Part shown: positions 1 through 8,460 of the stretch, one piece after another | Position numbering within the stretch: position 1 is the first letter of the stretch | How the letters are laid out: each line of letters starts with the position of its first letter | Source: DASZQL01 sp964391865 | GTDB lineage: Bacteria > Planctomycetota > Phycisphaerae > Phycisphaerales > UBA1924 | NCBI GenBank assembly: GCA_964391865.1 | Contig: CAYMNQ010000002.1 | Coordinates: forward strand, 496,001 to 560,000 | Direction: 5' to 3' | DNA length: 64,000 bases | Position numbers and translations under genes: made by a program | The notes under the pieces: model-generated | Told to the model about the DNA's origin: nothing | Seen by the model: only the letters and a program-made list of their open reading frames with translations | The model's database searches: none

Positions 1-1
1 C

Positions 2-232
2 GGCGTGCTGGTGCTCAGCGAATTCGCCGGCGCGGCCCGCGAGCTGCGCCGGGCGCTGCTGGTGAACCCGCGTGACACGGAGCAGATGACCGCCACGTTC
101 AAAGAAGCCCTGACCATGCGCCGCACCGATGCACGCCAGCGGATGGCGATCCTCCGTACCATGGTCCGCCGGCACGATGTCTTCGAATGGTCCCGCGCGT
201 TCCTCACCGACCTTGCCCGCCCGAAGCCATGA
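2..232 (+). CDS. otsA: Trehalose-6-phosphate synthase, C-terminal end (partial)
   Basis: Only the last 76 codons are inside the window; the gene enters from the left edge. The visible motif SEFAGAARELRRALLVNP followed by DTEQMTATFKEAL is the typical C-terminal Rossmann part of GT20 trehalose-6-phosphate synthases, where the nucleotide-sugar site contains LSEFAGAA. The enzyme transfers glucose from a nucleotide sugar to glucose-6-phosphate in the cytoplasm. Its stop codon overlaps the ATG of the next gene (ATGA at 229-232), so the two are probably translationally coupled. The neighbouring gene supplies the phosphatase step, which supports the call. The catalytic N-terminal half cannot be judged. 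Confidence 0.9.
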   Translation, partial: GVLVLSEFAGAARELRRALLVNPRDTEQMTATFKEALTMRRTDARQRMAILRTMVRRHDVFEWSRAFLTDLARPKP

Positions 233-2748
233 ACGACCGACTCGAAGCCATCGCCCGCTCGCCGCGCCTTCTGATCGCCTGCGATTTCGACGGCGTGATC
301 GCGCCGATCACCTCGCACCCCTCCGCGGCGCGCGCCGCGTCGGCGGCCCTCGAGCCGCTCGTCGCGCTCGCCCGGCTCGCCCAGACCGACGCCGCGATCA
401 TCTCCGGGCGAGCCCGCGCCGACCTCGCCCGCTTGCTGAGCGAAGACGCGCCGCTCACCCTCGTCGGCAGCCACGGCGGTGAGATGCCCCCCGACTTCGC
501 CCCGCCCTTGCCAGATGCAGCCGCCCGGCTCGCCCCTGTTGAGGGGCTGGTCCGCGAACTGCTCGATGGTGAGGAAGGTCTCTACTTCGAGCGCAAGCCC
601 GCCGGGCTCGCGGTGCACTACCGGGCCGCCCCGCCCGAGTGCGCCGAGCGCATCGTCGCGCGGCTGACCGATCGCTTCTCGCGCGAGCCGGGCGTGCGCC
701 TCAAGCCCGGCAAGATGGTCCTCGAACTCGCGCTGCACGACTCCGACAAGGGGCGGGCGCTCAGCGCGCTCCGCCGCCGCTTCGGCTCCACGGGCGTCGT
801 CTTCATCGGTGACGACCTGACCGACGAGGACGCGTTCCGCACGCTCGCGCCGCCCGACCTGGCGATCCACGTCGGCTCCGGGCCGACGGCCGCGCACCTG
901 ACCATCCGGGATGAGAACGCGGCGGGCGGGGTGCTCGCCAAGCTGCTCGAGTGCCGCCGCCGCTGGATCGCCGCCCTGCACCGGACGCCCATCGAGCGGC
1001 TGTCGATCCTCTCCGACCAGCGGACGATTGCACTCATCGACCCCGAGGCGCGGCTGTGCTGGATGGGCGCGCCGCGCGCCGACTCGCCGACGGTCTTCGC
1101 GTCGCTGCTGGGCGGTCCGGAGGCGGGTTCGTTCCACATCGCGCCGCAACACCACGCCGCGCCCCCGGCGCAGTCCTACGACGGCGACTCGATGATCCTC
1201 GTCAGCCGCTGGGAGGGGCTGAGCGTCACCGACTATCTCGACTGCTCCGCCGGGCGTCCGTGGCAGCGGGCCGGGCGCAGCGATCTGATCCGCGTGATCG
1301 AGGCGCGCGTGCCGTGCGTGGTGCGCTTCTCGCCGCGCCCGGATTTCGCGCGCGCCCGCGCCGAACTCGAAGCGCGCCCCGAGGGGCTGGTCGTGCTGGG
1401 GACGCAGGACCCCATCTCGCTGCACGCGCCGGGTGTCGCGTGGACGGTCGAGCGAGCCGGCGCGCACCAGTCCGCCGTCGCGCTCCTGCCGCCGAGCGAT
1501 GAGCCGCGGGTGCTGACGCTGCGCTTCGGGACCGCGAACCTGGGCGAGACCGCTCTGCCCGAGCCGGAGCGCCGGCGGCAGACGGAGCGGTTCTGGTCGC
1601 TGTGGCTGGCGTCGCTGCGCCCGCCCGCGCTCGCGGGGCCGCTCGTCCGGCGCAGCGCGCTGGTGCTGAAGTCGCTGTGCCACGGCCCGACAGGCGCGAT
1701 TCTCGCCGCCGGAACGACCAGCCTGCCCGAATGGCCGGGCGGGTCGCGGAACTGGGACTACCGGTACTGCTGGCCGCGCGACGCGTCCCTCGCCGCCGCC
1801 GCGCTCGTCCGCCTGGGCAACACCGGTGTCGCGATGAAACTCCTCGACTGGCTGCTCGGCATCCTCGACCGCGAAGCCAGTCCCGAGTCGCTCCGCCCGA
1901 TCTACACCGTCACGGGCGGGCACCTTCCGCCGGAAGCGGAACTCACCGACCTCGCCGGCTACCGCGCCAGCCGCCCCGTGCGCACGGGCAACGCCGCCTC
2001 CGCCCAGGTGCAACTCGACGTCTTCGGCCCGATCGTGGACCTCATCGCGCTGATGGCGGACCGCGGCGCGCCCCTCTCGCCCGAGCACTGGCGCTTGGTC
2101 GAAGCGATGCTCACCGCCGTCGAGCGCCGCTGGCGCGAGCCGGACCACGGCATCTGGGAGCTCCGCGCCGAGCGCCGGCACCACGTGTATTCAAAGGTGA
2201 TGTGCTGGCTCGCCGCCGACCGGGGAGTGCGCCTTGCCGAACAACTGATGGGGCTGCGCCGCCCGCAGTGGGCGCTCGTGCGCGACGAGATTGCCGCCGA
2301 CATTCTCTCGAACGGGTGGAGCGAGAGCGCCGGCGCCTTCACCGCGGCGTACGGGCAGCCGGAAATCGACGCCTCGGCGCTGCACATCGGGCTCTCGGGG
2401 CTGCTCCCACCCGGTGACCCGCGGTTCGTGGCGACCATCGACGCCGTCGAGCGCGAACTCCGGCGCGGTCCGACCGTTTACCGCTACCGATTCGACGACG
2501 GCCTGCCGGGACTCGAAGGCGGGTTCCACATCTGCACCGGCTGGCTGGTCGAGTCGCTGGCGCTCGTGGGCCGGCACGACCAAGCGCGCCAGCTCTTTGA
2601 TGAGTGGATCGGGCTCGCCGGCCCGACGGGCATGCTGCCCGAGCAGTACGACCCCGACGCACGCGAGCACCTGGGCAACACGCCGCAGGCATATTCGCAC
2701 CTCGCGGTGATCAACGCCGCGATGTCGCTGGCCGCGCTCGGCGGGTGA
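229..2748 (+). CDS. Fused trehalose-6-phosphate phosphatase (HAD) and GH15 glucoamylase/trehalase-type hydrolase
   Basis: The protein has 839 residues and two catalytic modules. Residues 1-245 are an OtsB-type HAD phosphatase: the DFDGV nucleophile motif has D19 and D21, and the metal site GDDLTDEDAF is at about 194-203. Residues 260-839 form a GH15 hydrolase: NWDYRYCWPRD at 508-518, the proposed general acid E644 in HGIWELR, and the proposed general base E805 in LPEQYDP, followed by PQAYSHLA. GH15 enzymes include glucoamylases and actinobacterial-type trehalases. The polypeptide could therefore both make trehalose from its phosphate and hydrolyse trehalose or another alpha-glucan. The start at 229 is chosen because it overlaps the otsA stop; an in-frame GTG-side extension to 187 would lie inside otsA. 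The reading frame is continuous with no sign of a sequencing fusion. Confidence 0.88.
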   Translation: MNDRLEAIARSPRLLIACDFDGVIAPITSHPSAARAASAALEPLVALARLAQTDAAIISGRARADLARLLSEDAPLTLVGSHGGEMPPDFAPPLPDAAARLAPVEGLVRELLDGEEGLYFERKPAGLAVHYRAAPPECAERIVARLTDRFSREPGVRLKPGKMVLELALHDSDKGRALSALRRRFGSTGVVFIGDDLTDEDAFRTLAPPDLAIHVGSGPTAAHLTIRDENAAGGVLAKLLECRRRWIAALHRTPIERLSILSDQRTIALIDPEARLCWMGAPRADSPTVFASLLGGPEAGSFHIAPQHHAAPPAQSYDGDSMILVSRWEGLSVTDYLDCSAGRPWQRAGRSDLIRVIEARVPCVVRFSPRPDFARARAELEARPEGLVVLGTQDPISLHAPGVAWTVERAGAHQSAVALLPPSDEPRVLTLRFGTANLGETALPEPERRRQTERFWSLWLASLRPPALAGPLVRRSALVLKSLCHGPTGAILAAGTTSLPEWPGGSRNWDYRYCWPRDASLAAAALVRLGNTGVAMKLLDWLLGILDREASPESLRPIYTVTGGHLPPEAELTDLAGYRASRPVRTGNAASAQVQLDVFGPIVDLIALMADRGAPLSPEHWRLVEAMLTAVERRWREPDHGIWELRAERRHHVYSKVMCWLAADRGVRLAEQLMGLRRPQWALVRDEIAADILSNGWSESAGAFTAAYGQPEIDASALHIGLSGLLPPGDPRFVATIDAVERELRRGPTVYRYRFDDGLPGLEGGFHICTGWLVESLALVGRHDQARQLFDEWIGLAGPTGMLPEQYDPDAREHLGNTPQAYSHLAVINAAMSLAALGG

Positions 2749-2773
2749 CCCGCGCGAACACACATCCCGTTCC

Positions 2774-2805
2774 GCCGCTCCGCGATCTCCGCGGTTCTGC
2801 GGTGA
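2774..2805. repeat. Short interspersed repeat, CACGGAGACACGGAG-like family
   Basis: Read on the minus strand this is TTCACCGCAGAACCGCGG followed by AGATCGCGGAG. It matches in kind the repeat at 36672-36705 (TTCACCGCGGAGACACGG followed by AGAGCACGGAG) on the other strand. Similar 'ACCACAGAGACACAGAG' motifs are widespread in planctomycete genomes from general knowledge. It lies 26 nt after the OtsB-GH15 stop. Confidence 0.55.
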
Positions 2806-2822
2806 ATCCCGCAAAAAGGAGC

Positions 2823-2847
2823 AGGGCCGGCGCTCATGGCCGGCCCT
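2823..2847 (+). terminator. Stem-loop after the trehalose module, probable terminator
   Basis: An 8-bp perfect stem AGGGCCGG / CCGGCCCT with a 9-nt loop lies 75 nt after the stop codon of the OtsB-GH15 gene. The following bases TTGTGTTCC are only weakly T-rich, so intrinsic termination is plausible but not certain. Confidence 0.45.
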
Positions 2848-2952
2848 TGTGTTCCTTGTGGCGCTTGGGGAGGGATCACCGACCCGCTCCCGCTGCTTTG
2901 AATTCGAACAAACGTTTGGACGAAGAATTCAGGACTGAAAACGCCGTGGCGA

Positions 2953-3027
2953 TTACTTGCGCGAAGCCTTCTTGCGGGTTGCTTTCTTCTTGCCGGTTTT
3001 CTTGGCAGCTTTCTTCTTCTTGGCCAT
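2953..3027 (-). CDS. Lysine-rich histone-H1-like micropeptide, 24 aa
   Basis: This 25-codon reading frame starts at ATG 3027 and encodes a peptide beginning MAKKKKAAKKTGKKKA and ending TRKKASRK. Fourteen of its 24 residues are Lys or Arg and most of the rest are Ala, Thr and Ser, like the C-terminal tails of histone H1 and chlamydial Hc1. A strong ribosome binding site, GAGGAG, ends 8 nt before the ATG (in GAGGAGTATTGACC-ATG), and a good promoter lies 85-114 nt upstream. Nothing else in the gap explains that signal. I infer nucleic-acid binding and chromosome or RNA compaction from composition alone. A related Lys/Ala-rich stretch occurs as an insertion in endonuclease IV at 36.8 kb. The alternative is a basic antimicrobial-like or ribosome-associated peptide. 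Confidence 0.7.
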   Translation of the reverse strand: MAKKKKAAKKTGKKKATRKKASRK

Positions 3028-3111
3028 GGTCAATACTCCTCGATAATCAGAGTTCGGAGCTCCGAGGGAATCCATTCGACGAGCAGCGCCACATGCAGCT
3101 TCGTCGTGTTC

Positions 3112-3141
3112 ACTCTACACCTATCGGAAACATCCGGTCAA
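3112..3141 (-). promoter_or_regulatory. Sigma70-like promoter for the micropeptide gene
   Basis: On the minus strand TTGACC (3141-3136) and TAGAGT (3117-3112) are separated by 18 nt, with an extended-type TG just before the -10. The predicted start site leaves a leader of about 75-80 nt before the micropeptide ATG. No other minus-strand gene could use it. Confidence 0.5.
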
Positions 3142-3420
3142 GAGCTTCACACAACTTCTTGCGCACTTTCGTGCGCGCGACACCATCGGCGCTCACGCGT
3201 TGATCGCGCTTCACGCGCCTCTTCAGCGCCGTTGCGCACTCGCGCGAGCGCCGGCGCGTGCGCCGTGTGACTCGTCATCAATCATCACACCGCTCGCGAG
3301 CATGCCGCGCGGCCGCGCAGAGCCACCTCGGCGTGTTCAGTGCAGTTCGCAACCGGATCGGCGCAGATCGCTCCACGCTCGGCATCGGATCGCGCGCGCC
3401 CGTCGGGCACAGTCCGCGCG
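3142..3420. other. Gap without a recognised gene
   Basis: This stretch lies between the micropeptide promoter and the 3' end of the membrane-anchored protein gene. It is rich in CGCGC and alternating GC/AT words. Overlapping short plus-strand frames show no ribosome binding site and no protein-like composition. I see no RNA gene, terminator or clear repeat in it. Confidence 0.4.
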
Positions 3421-4041
3421 TTATTGGCGCACTTGAACAACAGAGTCAGGCTTCAGCGCCGGCTTCTTCAGCGACTCGCGCTTCGCCGCCACGCGCTGCT
3501 CCGCCGCGCGTTTGAGCGCGTCGGGGTCCCCGCCGTCGAAAAGTTCGTCGACGTACGATTTGTTGACGAAGTTGTACGCATCGAGCGCCGCCGCGTCCGA
3601 CAACATGGGCCCGACGCGCGCCCGCACGACCCCCAGCGCGGGGTTGTACCAGAAGGCGGCGTCGTTCTCGTCGATCGCCATGCGTCGGCGCGGGTGCGTC
3701 AGATCGTGATCATCGGGCGACGCGACTTCGAGCCACGGGCGGCCTTGGTCGAGCAGCGGGTTGAGCGGCAGATTCCCGCCGAACCACGCCGGATCAACGG
3801 TTTTCGGCCATCCGCGGCCGTTCGCCTCGGCCTGCTTGGTCGCCACCCGCGTGCGCATCTCGCGCGCGATCGACGTCACCGAATGCCGGGCGCGCGACTC
3901 CAGCCGGATGCCGTGATTCTCGCGGTCGGCGGACAGACGCCACGCGCCGACCGCTCCCGCAAAGAGCATCGCGGTGGCACCGAGCATCACGGCGCGCCGC
4001 CATCGACCTCGTCCGGGCAGAGTCGTCATCACCTTCACCAT
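3421..4041 (-). CDS. Membrane-anchored protein of unknown function, pseudopilin-like C-terminal half
   Basis: The product has 206 residues. A basic N-terminus (RGRWRR) is followed by one hydrophobic segment at about 17-34 (AVMLGATAMLFAGAVGAW), then a soluble part presumed to be periplasmic. The segment DENDAAFWYNPALGVVRARV near residues 121-140 resembles the end of planctomycete type II secretion pseudopilins, where a 'WYNP..G.VRARV' strand is common, but no prepilin peptidase motif is visible at the N-terminus. The C-terminal 45 residues are charged and look helical. An internal Met at codon 5 (4029) is an alternative start. The gene is monocistronic and diverges from the M16 gene. I cannot assign a function. 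Confidence 0.65.
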   Translation of the reverse strand: MVKVMTTLPGRGRWRRAVMLGATAMLFAGAVGAWRLSADRENHGIRLESRARHSVTSIAREMRTRVATKQAEANGRGWPKTVDPAWFGGNLPLNPLLDQGRPWLEVASPDDHDLTHPRRRMAIDENDAAFWYNPALGVVRARVGPMLSDAAALDAYNFVNKSYVDELFDGGDPDALKRAAEQRVAAKRESLKKPALKPDSVVQVRQ

Positions 4042-4218
4042 ACGGTTCGATCCGCGCCCCGATTGACCCTATAAGCCCGGCGGACCTTCGCGCGGTCGCC
4101 CTGCAACGGCTGGCGAAGAACGATCGGGTTCTCGGACCGCACCGGGTGCCGACTGGCGCTATCCATATAGACGGGACCGCCGCCCAGCGCGGGCCGTGCT
4201 ACTACACTCACCCCCCTC

Positions 4219-5469
4219 ATGTCGAACCTCTCCACCACCACGCTGTCCTGCGGCCTGCCCTTCATCGTCGAACGCATCCCGGGCGTGCGCTCCGTGGGGT
4301 TGACATGGCTGCTCCCCGCCGGTTCGGCCCGCGACCCGGAGAATCAACTCGGTCGCTCGGCGATGATTTCCGAGCTGCTGAACCGCGGCGCGGGGGCGCT
4401 CGACAGCCGTGCCCACGCCGACGCGCTTGATTCGCTCGGCGTGTCAAAGGGCACGAGCGTCGAGACGTTTCACATCAACCTCGCCGCCACCGTGCTCGGC
4501 ACCCGGCTGAAGGACGCGCTGCCGCTGATCGTGGACATGGTCCGACGCCCGCGCTTCGATGCCGCCGACATCGAGCCCTCGCGCGAACTGTGCCTGCAGG
4601 CGGTCGAGAGCCTGAAGGATGATCCCCAGGAACGGGTCATGATTCTCGTGAAGAAGCATCACGCCCCGTCCCCGATCAACCGCCCGAGCGTGGGCACCGA
4701 GGCGGGGCTGACGGCCATCGACGGCGGGAGCCTGAAGCCGGCGTGGTCGTCGCTTGCCTCGCCGAAGGGAGGCGCGGTGCTGGGGTTGGCGGGTGATGTC
4801 GATCCCGCTGCCGCCGCGGATCAACTGAACCGCTTGCTCGATGGGTGGGATGGGCAGGCATCGCCCGTTTCGTGGTCGAGCGCCACCAGCCGCGGCTATC
4901 ACCATGAGACCGACAAGACCAACCAGGTGCATCTCGCGATCGCGCACGACTCGCCGGCGGAGAACTCGCCCGACTGCTGGCTCGAGCGCGTGGTGACGGC
5001 GGTACTGTCGGGCGGGATGTCGGGGCGGCTGTTCAGCGAAGTGCGCGAGAAGCGGTCGCTGTGCTACTCGGTGTACGCCTCCTTCGCCGCCGAGGCGAAG
5101 TTCGGGCGGACGGTGGCGTACTCCGGCACCACCCCCGAGCGGGCGCAGGAGACGCTGACGGTGCTGCACTCGGAGCTCCAGCGGATCAACACGCCGGCGG
5201 GGAAGGTGCAGCCCGGCGAGTTCCAGCGCGCCATCGTGGGCATGAAGTCGAAGCTGGTGATGTCCGGCGAATCGACCGGGGCGCGGGCGTCGGCGATCGC
5301 GCGCGATTTCTGGAAACTCGGCGCGCCCCGGTCGCTCGACGAACTCACCCGTCGGATCGAAGCGGTTACACTGGATGAAGTCAACGCGTACCTGGCGCGG
5401 CGGTCGCTCGGCGCGACGACCATCGCCACCATCGGCCCGGACCCGCTGACCCCCCCGGCCGCCCAATGA
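4219..5469 (+). CDS. M16 (pitrilysin) family protein without the zinc motif
   Basis: The 416-residue length and both halves fit M16B peptidases. The C-terminal half contains the substrate-side signature EKRSLCYSVYASF at about 276-288 and then TVAYSGTTPERAQETL. The N-terminal half has the family lead-in LTWLLPAGSARDPENQLG, but the expected HxxEH zinc motif is replaced by SAMISELLNRG at 47-57, so no zinc ligands are present there. M16B enzymes often consist of one subunit with HxxEH and one without; this gene looks like the second type, yet no partner is nearby. It may be a non-catalytic processing subunit or a chaperone-like protein. The stop overlaps the next start (ATGA), indicating co-translation with the glycosyltransferase. 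Confidence 0.85.
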   Translation: MSNLSTTTLSCGLPFIVERIPGVRSVGLTWLLPAGSARDPENQLGRSAMISELLNRGAGALDSRAHADALDSLGVSKGTSVETFHINLAATVLGTRLKDALPLIVDMVRRPRFDAADIEPSRELCLQAVESLKDDPQERVMILVKKHHAPSPINRPSVGTEAGLTAIDGGSLKPAWSSLASPKGGAVLGLAGDVDPAAAADQLNRLLDGWDGQASPVSWSSATSRGYHHETDKTNQVHLAIAHDSPAENSPDCWLERVVTAVLSGGMSGRLFSEVREKRSLCYSVYASFAAEAKFGRTVAYSGTTPERAQETLTVLHSELQRINTPAGKVQPGEFQRAIVGMKSKLVMSGESTGARASAIARDFWKLGAPRSLDELTRRIEAVTLDEVNAYLARRSLGATTIATIGPDPLTPPAAQ

Positions 5470-6251
5470 GCCGGCGCGCCACCCCGCCATTCCCGAAGCC
5501 CCCGCTCCCCCCGGAGGGACCACTTTCGCTGTCGATCTGCTTCCCGTGCCACAACGAGGAAGCGAACGTCGAGCGCACCACGCGCGACGCGCTCGCGGCG
5601 GCGAACGCCCTGACGAGCGACTACGAGATCATCATCGTGAACGACGGCAGCCGCGACCGCACGGGCGAGATCGCCGATCGGCTGGCGCGCGAGCTGCCGT
5701 GCGTGCGCGTGGTGCACCACCCCGTCAACCGCGGCTACGGCGGGGCGCTGCAGTCGGGGTACCGGGCCGCGACAAAGCACTGGGTCTTCTATACCGACGG
5801 CGACGGGCAGTTCGACATGATGGAACTCGCCGGCTTGCTGCCGCTGCTGAAGGATCACGACGCCGTCTCCGCGTTCCGCTCCAAGCGCGCGGAAGGGTTG
5901 CTGCGCCGCTTCAACGCCGCCGCGTGGACGATGCTGGTGAATCTCGTCTTCGGCATGCGCCTGCGCGACATCGACTGCGCGTTCAAGATCTTCCCCCGCG
6001 CGCTCTTCGATCACATCTCGATGCGCTCAACGGGCGCGCTGATCGACGCCGAGGTGCTGGCGAAGGCGACGAATCTGGGTCTGCGGATCGCGCAGACGCC
6101 GGTCTCGCACCGCCCGCGCACCGCCGGTGTGCAGTCGGGGGCGAGTCTGCGCGTGATCCTCCGCGCCTTTACCGAGTTGATCCGGCTGCGCCGGGCGATC
6201 AAGCGAGAGGCGGCCCTCGGCGCGCCGCCGTCGCGGGCGTCCGAGCGGTGA
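5466..6251 (+). CDS. Family 2 glycosyltransferase, polyprenyl-phosphate mannosyltransferase (DPM1) type
   Basis: The 261-residue protein has the GT-A fold markers LSICFPCHNEEANVERT near residue 20, YEIIIVNDGSRDRTGE near 53-68 and the metal-binding YTDGDGQFD near 109-117. It continues through the RLRDIDCAFKIF motif typical of dolichyl/polyprenyl-phosphate sugar transferases. There is no transmembrane extension, so it resembles the soluble DPM1/Ppm1 type. The likely reaction is transfer of a hexose from a nucleotide sugar to polyprenyl phosphate at the inner face of the membrane. It overlaps the M16 stop by 4 nt. The precise sugar cannot be read from the sequence. Confidence 0.85.
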   Translation: MSRRATPPFPKPPLPPEGPLSLSICFPCHNEEANVERTTRDALAAANALTSDYEIIIVNDGSRDRTGEIADRLARELPCVRVVHHPVNRGYGGALQSGYRAATKHWVFYTDGDGQFDMMELAGLLPLLKDHDAVSAFRSKRAEGLLRRFNAAAWTMLVNLVFGMRLRDIDCAFKIFPRALFDHISMRSTGALIDAEVLAKATNLGLRIAQTPVSHRPRTAGVQSGASLRVILRAFTELIRLRRAIKREAALGAPPSRASER

Positions 6252-6333
6252 TCCCCGACCGGCTTGACCCCGCCCCCGGCGGGGGCGGATACTCACGATC
6301 CAATCATCCCCCGATCGATGCCGAGGAGTCACG

Positions 6334-7530
6334 ATGTTCGACCAGCCGCGCTCGCCTGTTGTCACGCCCCGCTCGTTTGTGCTGATGCTGATTCTGGCGA
6401 CGGGCCTCGCCGCCGGCGGGTGCAAATCGGGCTCGTCGTCGTCATCGAACGCCGCGGCCACCGATTCCGCCCCGGCGGCGAAGGTGCCGAGCGCTGCACC
6501 CGCCGCTGCACCGGCGACTGATGCGGCACCGACGCTCGACCCGGTCGGCGCGCTGGGCTACCGGCTCGAATGGCGCGGCTACGCGGTCGTGAGCACGGGC
6601 AGCCGCGTGAAGTTCTTCGATACGTGGTCCGATGCGATCGTCGTACATGACACGGGCAACACGGTCTCCGTGCTCGAGCCGCAGACGGGGCGCACGCGCT
6701 GGTCGAGCGATCTGGCCGCCGATCTGATCCGCTATGTCGGGAACGGGCGTGCGGCATCGGGAGATCTGATCACGTGCAGCGAGACGGATGTCGCAACGCT
6801 CAACATCAAGTCCGGCGACCTGGTGGCGCGGCAGCGCTTCGCGGAGTTGGCGAATACCCCGCCGCTGATCGTGGGCAACATGGCGATCGTAGGCTGCGTG
6901 AACGGGCAGGTGCTGGGGCACAACCTGACGTCGGGCTTCAAGCAGTGGGCGTACCAGCTCACGGGCGCGATCAACAGCCCGGCGGTGATGACGGGGGAAG
7001 ACGCCGCGTGCGTCAGCGGCACGGGCGAGGTGGTGGTGCTCAGCCCGGCGAAGGGAACCTCGGTCGGCTCGACGAAGGTCTACGCCGGGATCACCAACAC
7101 GCCGGTAGCGGACGATCGCTCGGTGTACATCGCCGGGATGGACCAGTCGATCTGGTCGATCTCGCGCTACAACGGCGGGACCAATTGGCGCGTCCGCACC
7201 GCGTATCCCCTGACCGAGCAGCCCGCGCTGCATGACGGGCGCGTGTACATCAGCATCCCCAAGGAAGGTCTCGCGTGCCTCGACGCGACGAACGGCTCGC
7301 GCATCTGGACCAGCGCCGGCGCCGACGGGCGCGTGATCGGCGTGCGGAACAAGCGGCTCGTGACATGGAACGGGCGCACCGCGCGCACGCTCGATGCGGT
7401 GACGGGCGACGTTGTGGACGCGGTGGACCTGCCGCAGTTCGCGTTCGCGTCGGTCGATCAATTCATGGACGGGAACCTGTACCTTGCCATGCCCAGCGGC
7501 GAGGTGCGGAAGTACTCGCCCAAGCGCTGA
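6334..7530 (+). CDS. Lipoprotein with PQQ-like beta-propeller (BamB-like)
   Basis: The 398-residue protein starts with a lipoprotein signal peptide, with the lipobox AAGGC placing the lipidated cysteine at residue 30. It is followed by a Ser/Ala/Pro-rich spacer to about 65. The rest consists of seven- to eight-fold repeats such as VSVLEPQTGRTRWSSDL, VATLNIKSGDLVARQRF and LACLDATNGSRIWTS, the quinoprotein-type propeller repeats also found in BamB. Homologues act as outer-membrane assembly factors or as uncharacterised surface or periplasmic propellers, without bound PQQ. It ends 5 nt before the converging lipoprotein gene on the other strand, with no terminator room. Confidence 0.85.
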   Translation: MFDQPRSPVVTPRSFVLMLILATGLAAGGCKSGSSSSSNAAATDSAPAAKVPSAAPAAAPATDAAPTLDPVGALGYRLEWRGYAVVSTGSRVKFFDTWSDAIVVHDTGNTVSVLEPQTGRTRWSSDLAADLIRYVGNGRAASGDLITCSETDVATLNIKSGDLVARQRFAELANTPPLIVGNMAIVGCVNGQVLGHNLTSGFKQWAYQLTGAINSPAVMTGEDAACVSGTGEVVVLSPAKGTSVGSTKVYAGITNTPVADDRSVYIAGMDQSIWSISRYNGGTNWRVRTAYPLTEQPALHDGRVYISIPKEGLACLDATNGSRIWTSAGADGRVIGVRNKRLVTWNGRTARTLDAVTGDVVDAVDLPQFAFASVDQFMDGNLYLAMPSGEVRKYSPKR

Positions 7531-7535
7531 ACGGC

Positions 7536-8288
7536 TCACCGCCCGCCCGACGCGGGTTCCAGCACCATCACGCGCCGGGTCTTCTCGACCGTGAATCCGA
7601 GCGCTTTCACTTCTTCTTCATACTGCTCCGCGACCGACCCCAGCTCGGCGGTCAGCCAACGATCCGTCGTGCGCACCGCGCGGGCGGCACCGAGGGTGTT
7701 GGTCACGACTTCGCGCACGCGCCAGGCGCGGAGTTCGCGGGCGCCGAGCCGGATTGACCGCGTGCCGAGCAGTGTCAACTCGCGCTTCGTGGTGCCCTGC
7801 TCGCGCAATCGCTTGGGGTTCTCGATCAGCGGCAAGCGGAGCCGGAGCGTCTGCACGTCGGCGTTCCCGGTTGAAAGGGAGTTGGGGAGTACGAGCATCC
7901 GGGGCGTGAACTCGGCGATCACGCCCCGTTCGTGGTTGATGCTGCGCTCGAGCACGAGCCCCTTCGATTCTTCGAGCCGGTACGTCTGCTCCTCGAGAAG
8001 CGTTGTCTCACTCTCCAGGCGGCGAGTCATGGTGAACGTGCCGTTCTCTTCGCGCCAGGATTCGAGGATGAACCCGCCGGCGTGCTCACCCTCGATGACG
8101 CGCCAGCGCCGCCCGCCGACTGTCGCCGCCGTCAGTTCGATCTCGGGGGTCAGCGGCCCGGCGTCGGCGACGAGCGCACCCGCTTCGAACACGTCAAAGG
8201 GCGCGCCGGACGGGGTTGGCCGACTCGACGCGCATCCGGCGAGCAACGCCAGCAGCGATACCCAGAAGATGAGACTCGAGGGATTCAT
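7536..8288 (-). CDS. Lipoprotein of unknown function
   Basis: The start at 8288 is chosen because it opens directly with a signal peptide, MNPSSLIFWVSLLALLAGC, whose lipobox LAGC makes Cys19 the lipidation site. The open frame upstream (to 8624) has no protein-like features. The mature 230 residues look beta-rich, with alternating segments such as RRWRVIEGEHAGGFILESW and TMTRRLESETTLLEEQTYR. This suggests a small lipocalin-like or DUF-type beta protein, and the RTTDRWLTAELGSVAEQYEEE segment resembles 'protein of unknown function with repeated substrate-like strands'. I do not recognise a family. Confidence 0.7.
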   Translation of the reverse strand: MNPSSLIFWVSLLALLAGCASSRPTPSGAPFDVFEAGALVADAGPLTPEIELTAATVGGRRWRVIEGEHAGGFILESWREENGTFTMTRRLESETTLLEEQTYRLEESKGLVLERSINHERGVIAEFTPRMLVLPNSLSTGNADVQTLRLRLPLIENPKRLREQGTTKRELTLLGTRSIRLGARELRAWRVREVVTNTLGAARAVRTTDRWLTAELGSVAEQYEEEVKALGFTVEKTRRVMVLEPASGGR

Positions 8289-8460
8289 TGAGAGTGATGA
8301 TAGGGAACGCGCTCGACCTGCCGCGACACTGCGGCTCCTCCGGATCGCCGTGCCCGCTACTGGGAACACAACGATTCTCAGAGCAGATTTGCCGTGGCAT
8401 GCTGGCCCGATGGGGTGATGTTTCGCCGGGCGAGTGCCGGGCTGCCGATATACTCCCGTG

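Noticed and set aside
8320..8412. Possible fold-back element between two divergent lipoprotein genes
   Set aside because: Only short matches (GCCGTG, TGCCGTGGCA) are present; the position upstream of two starts also differs from the other elements, which follow gene ends.
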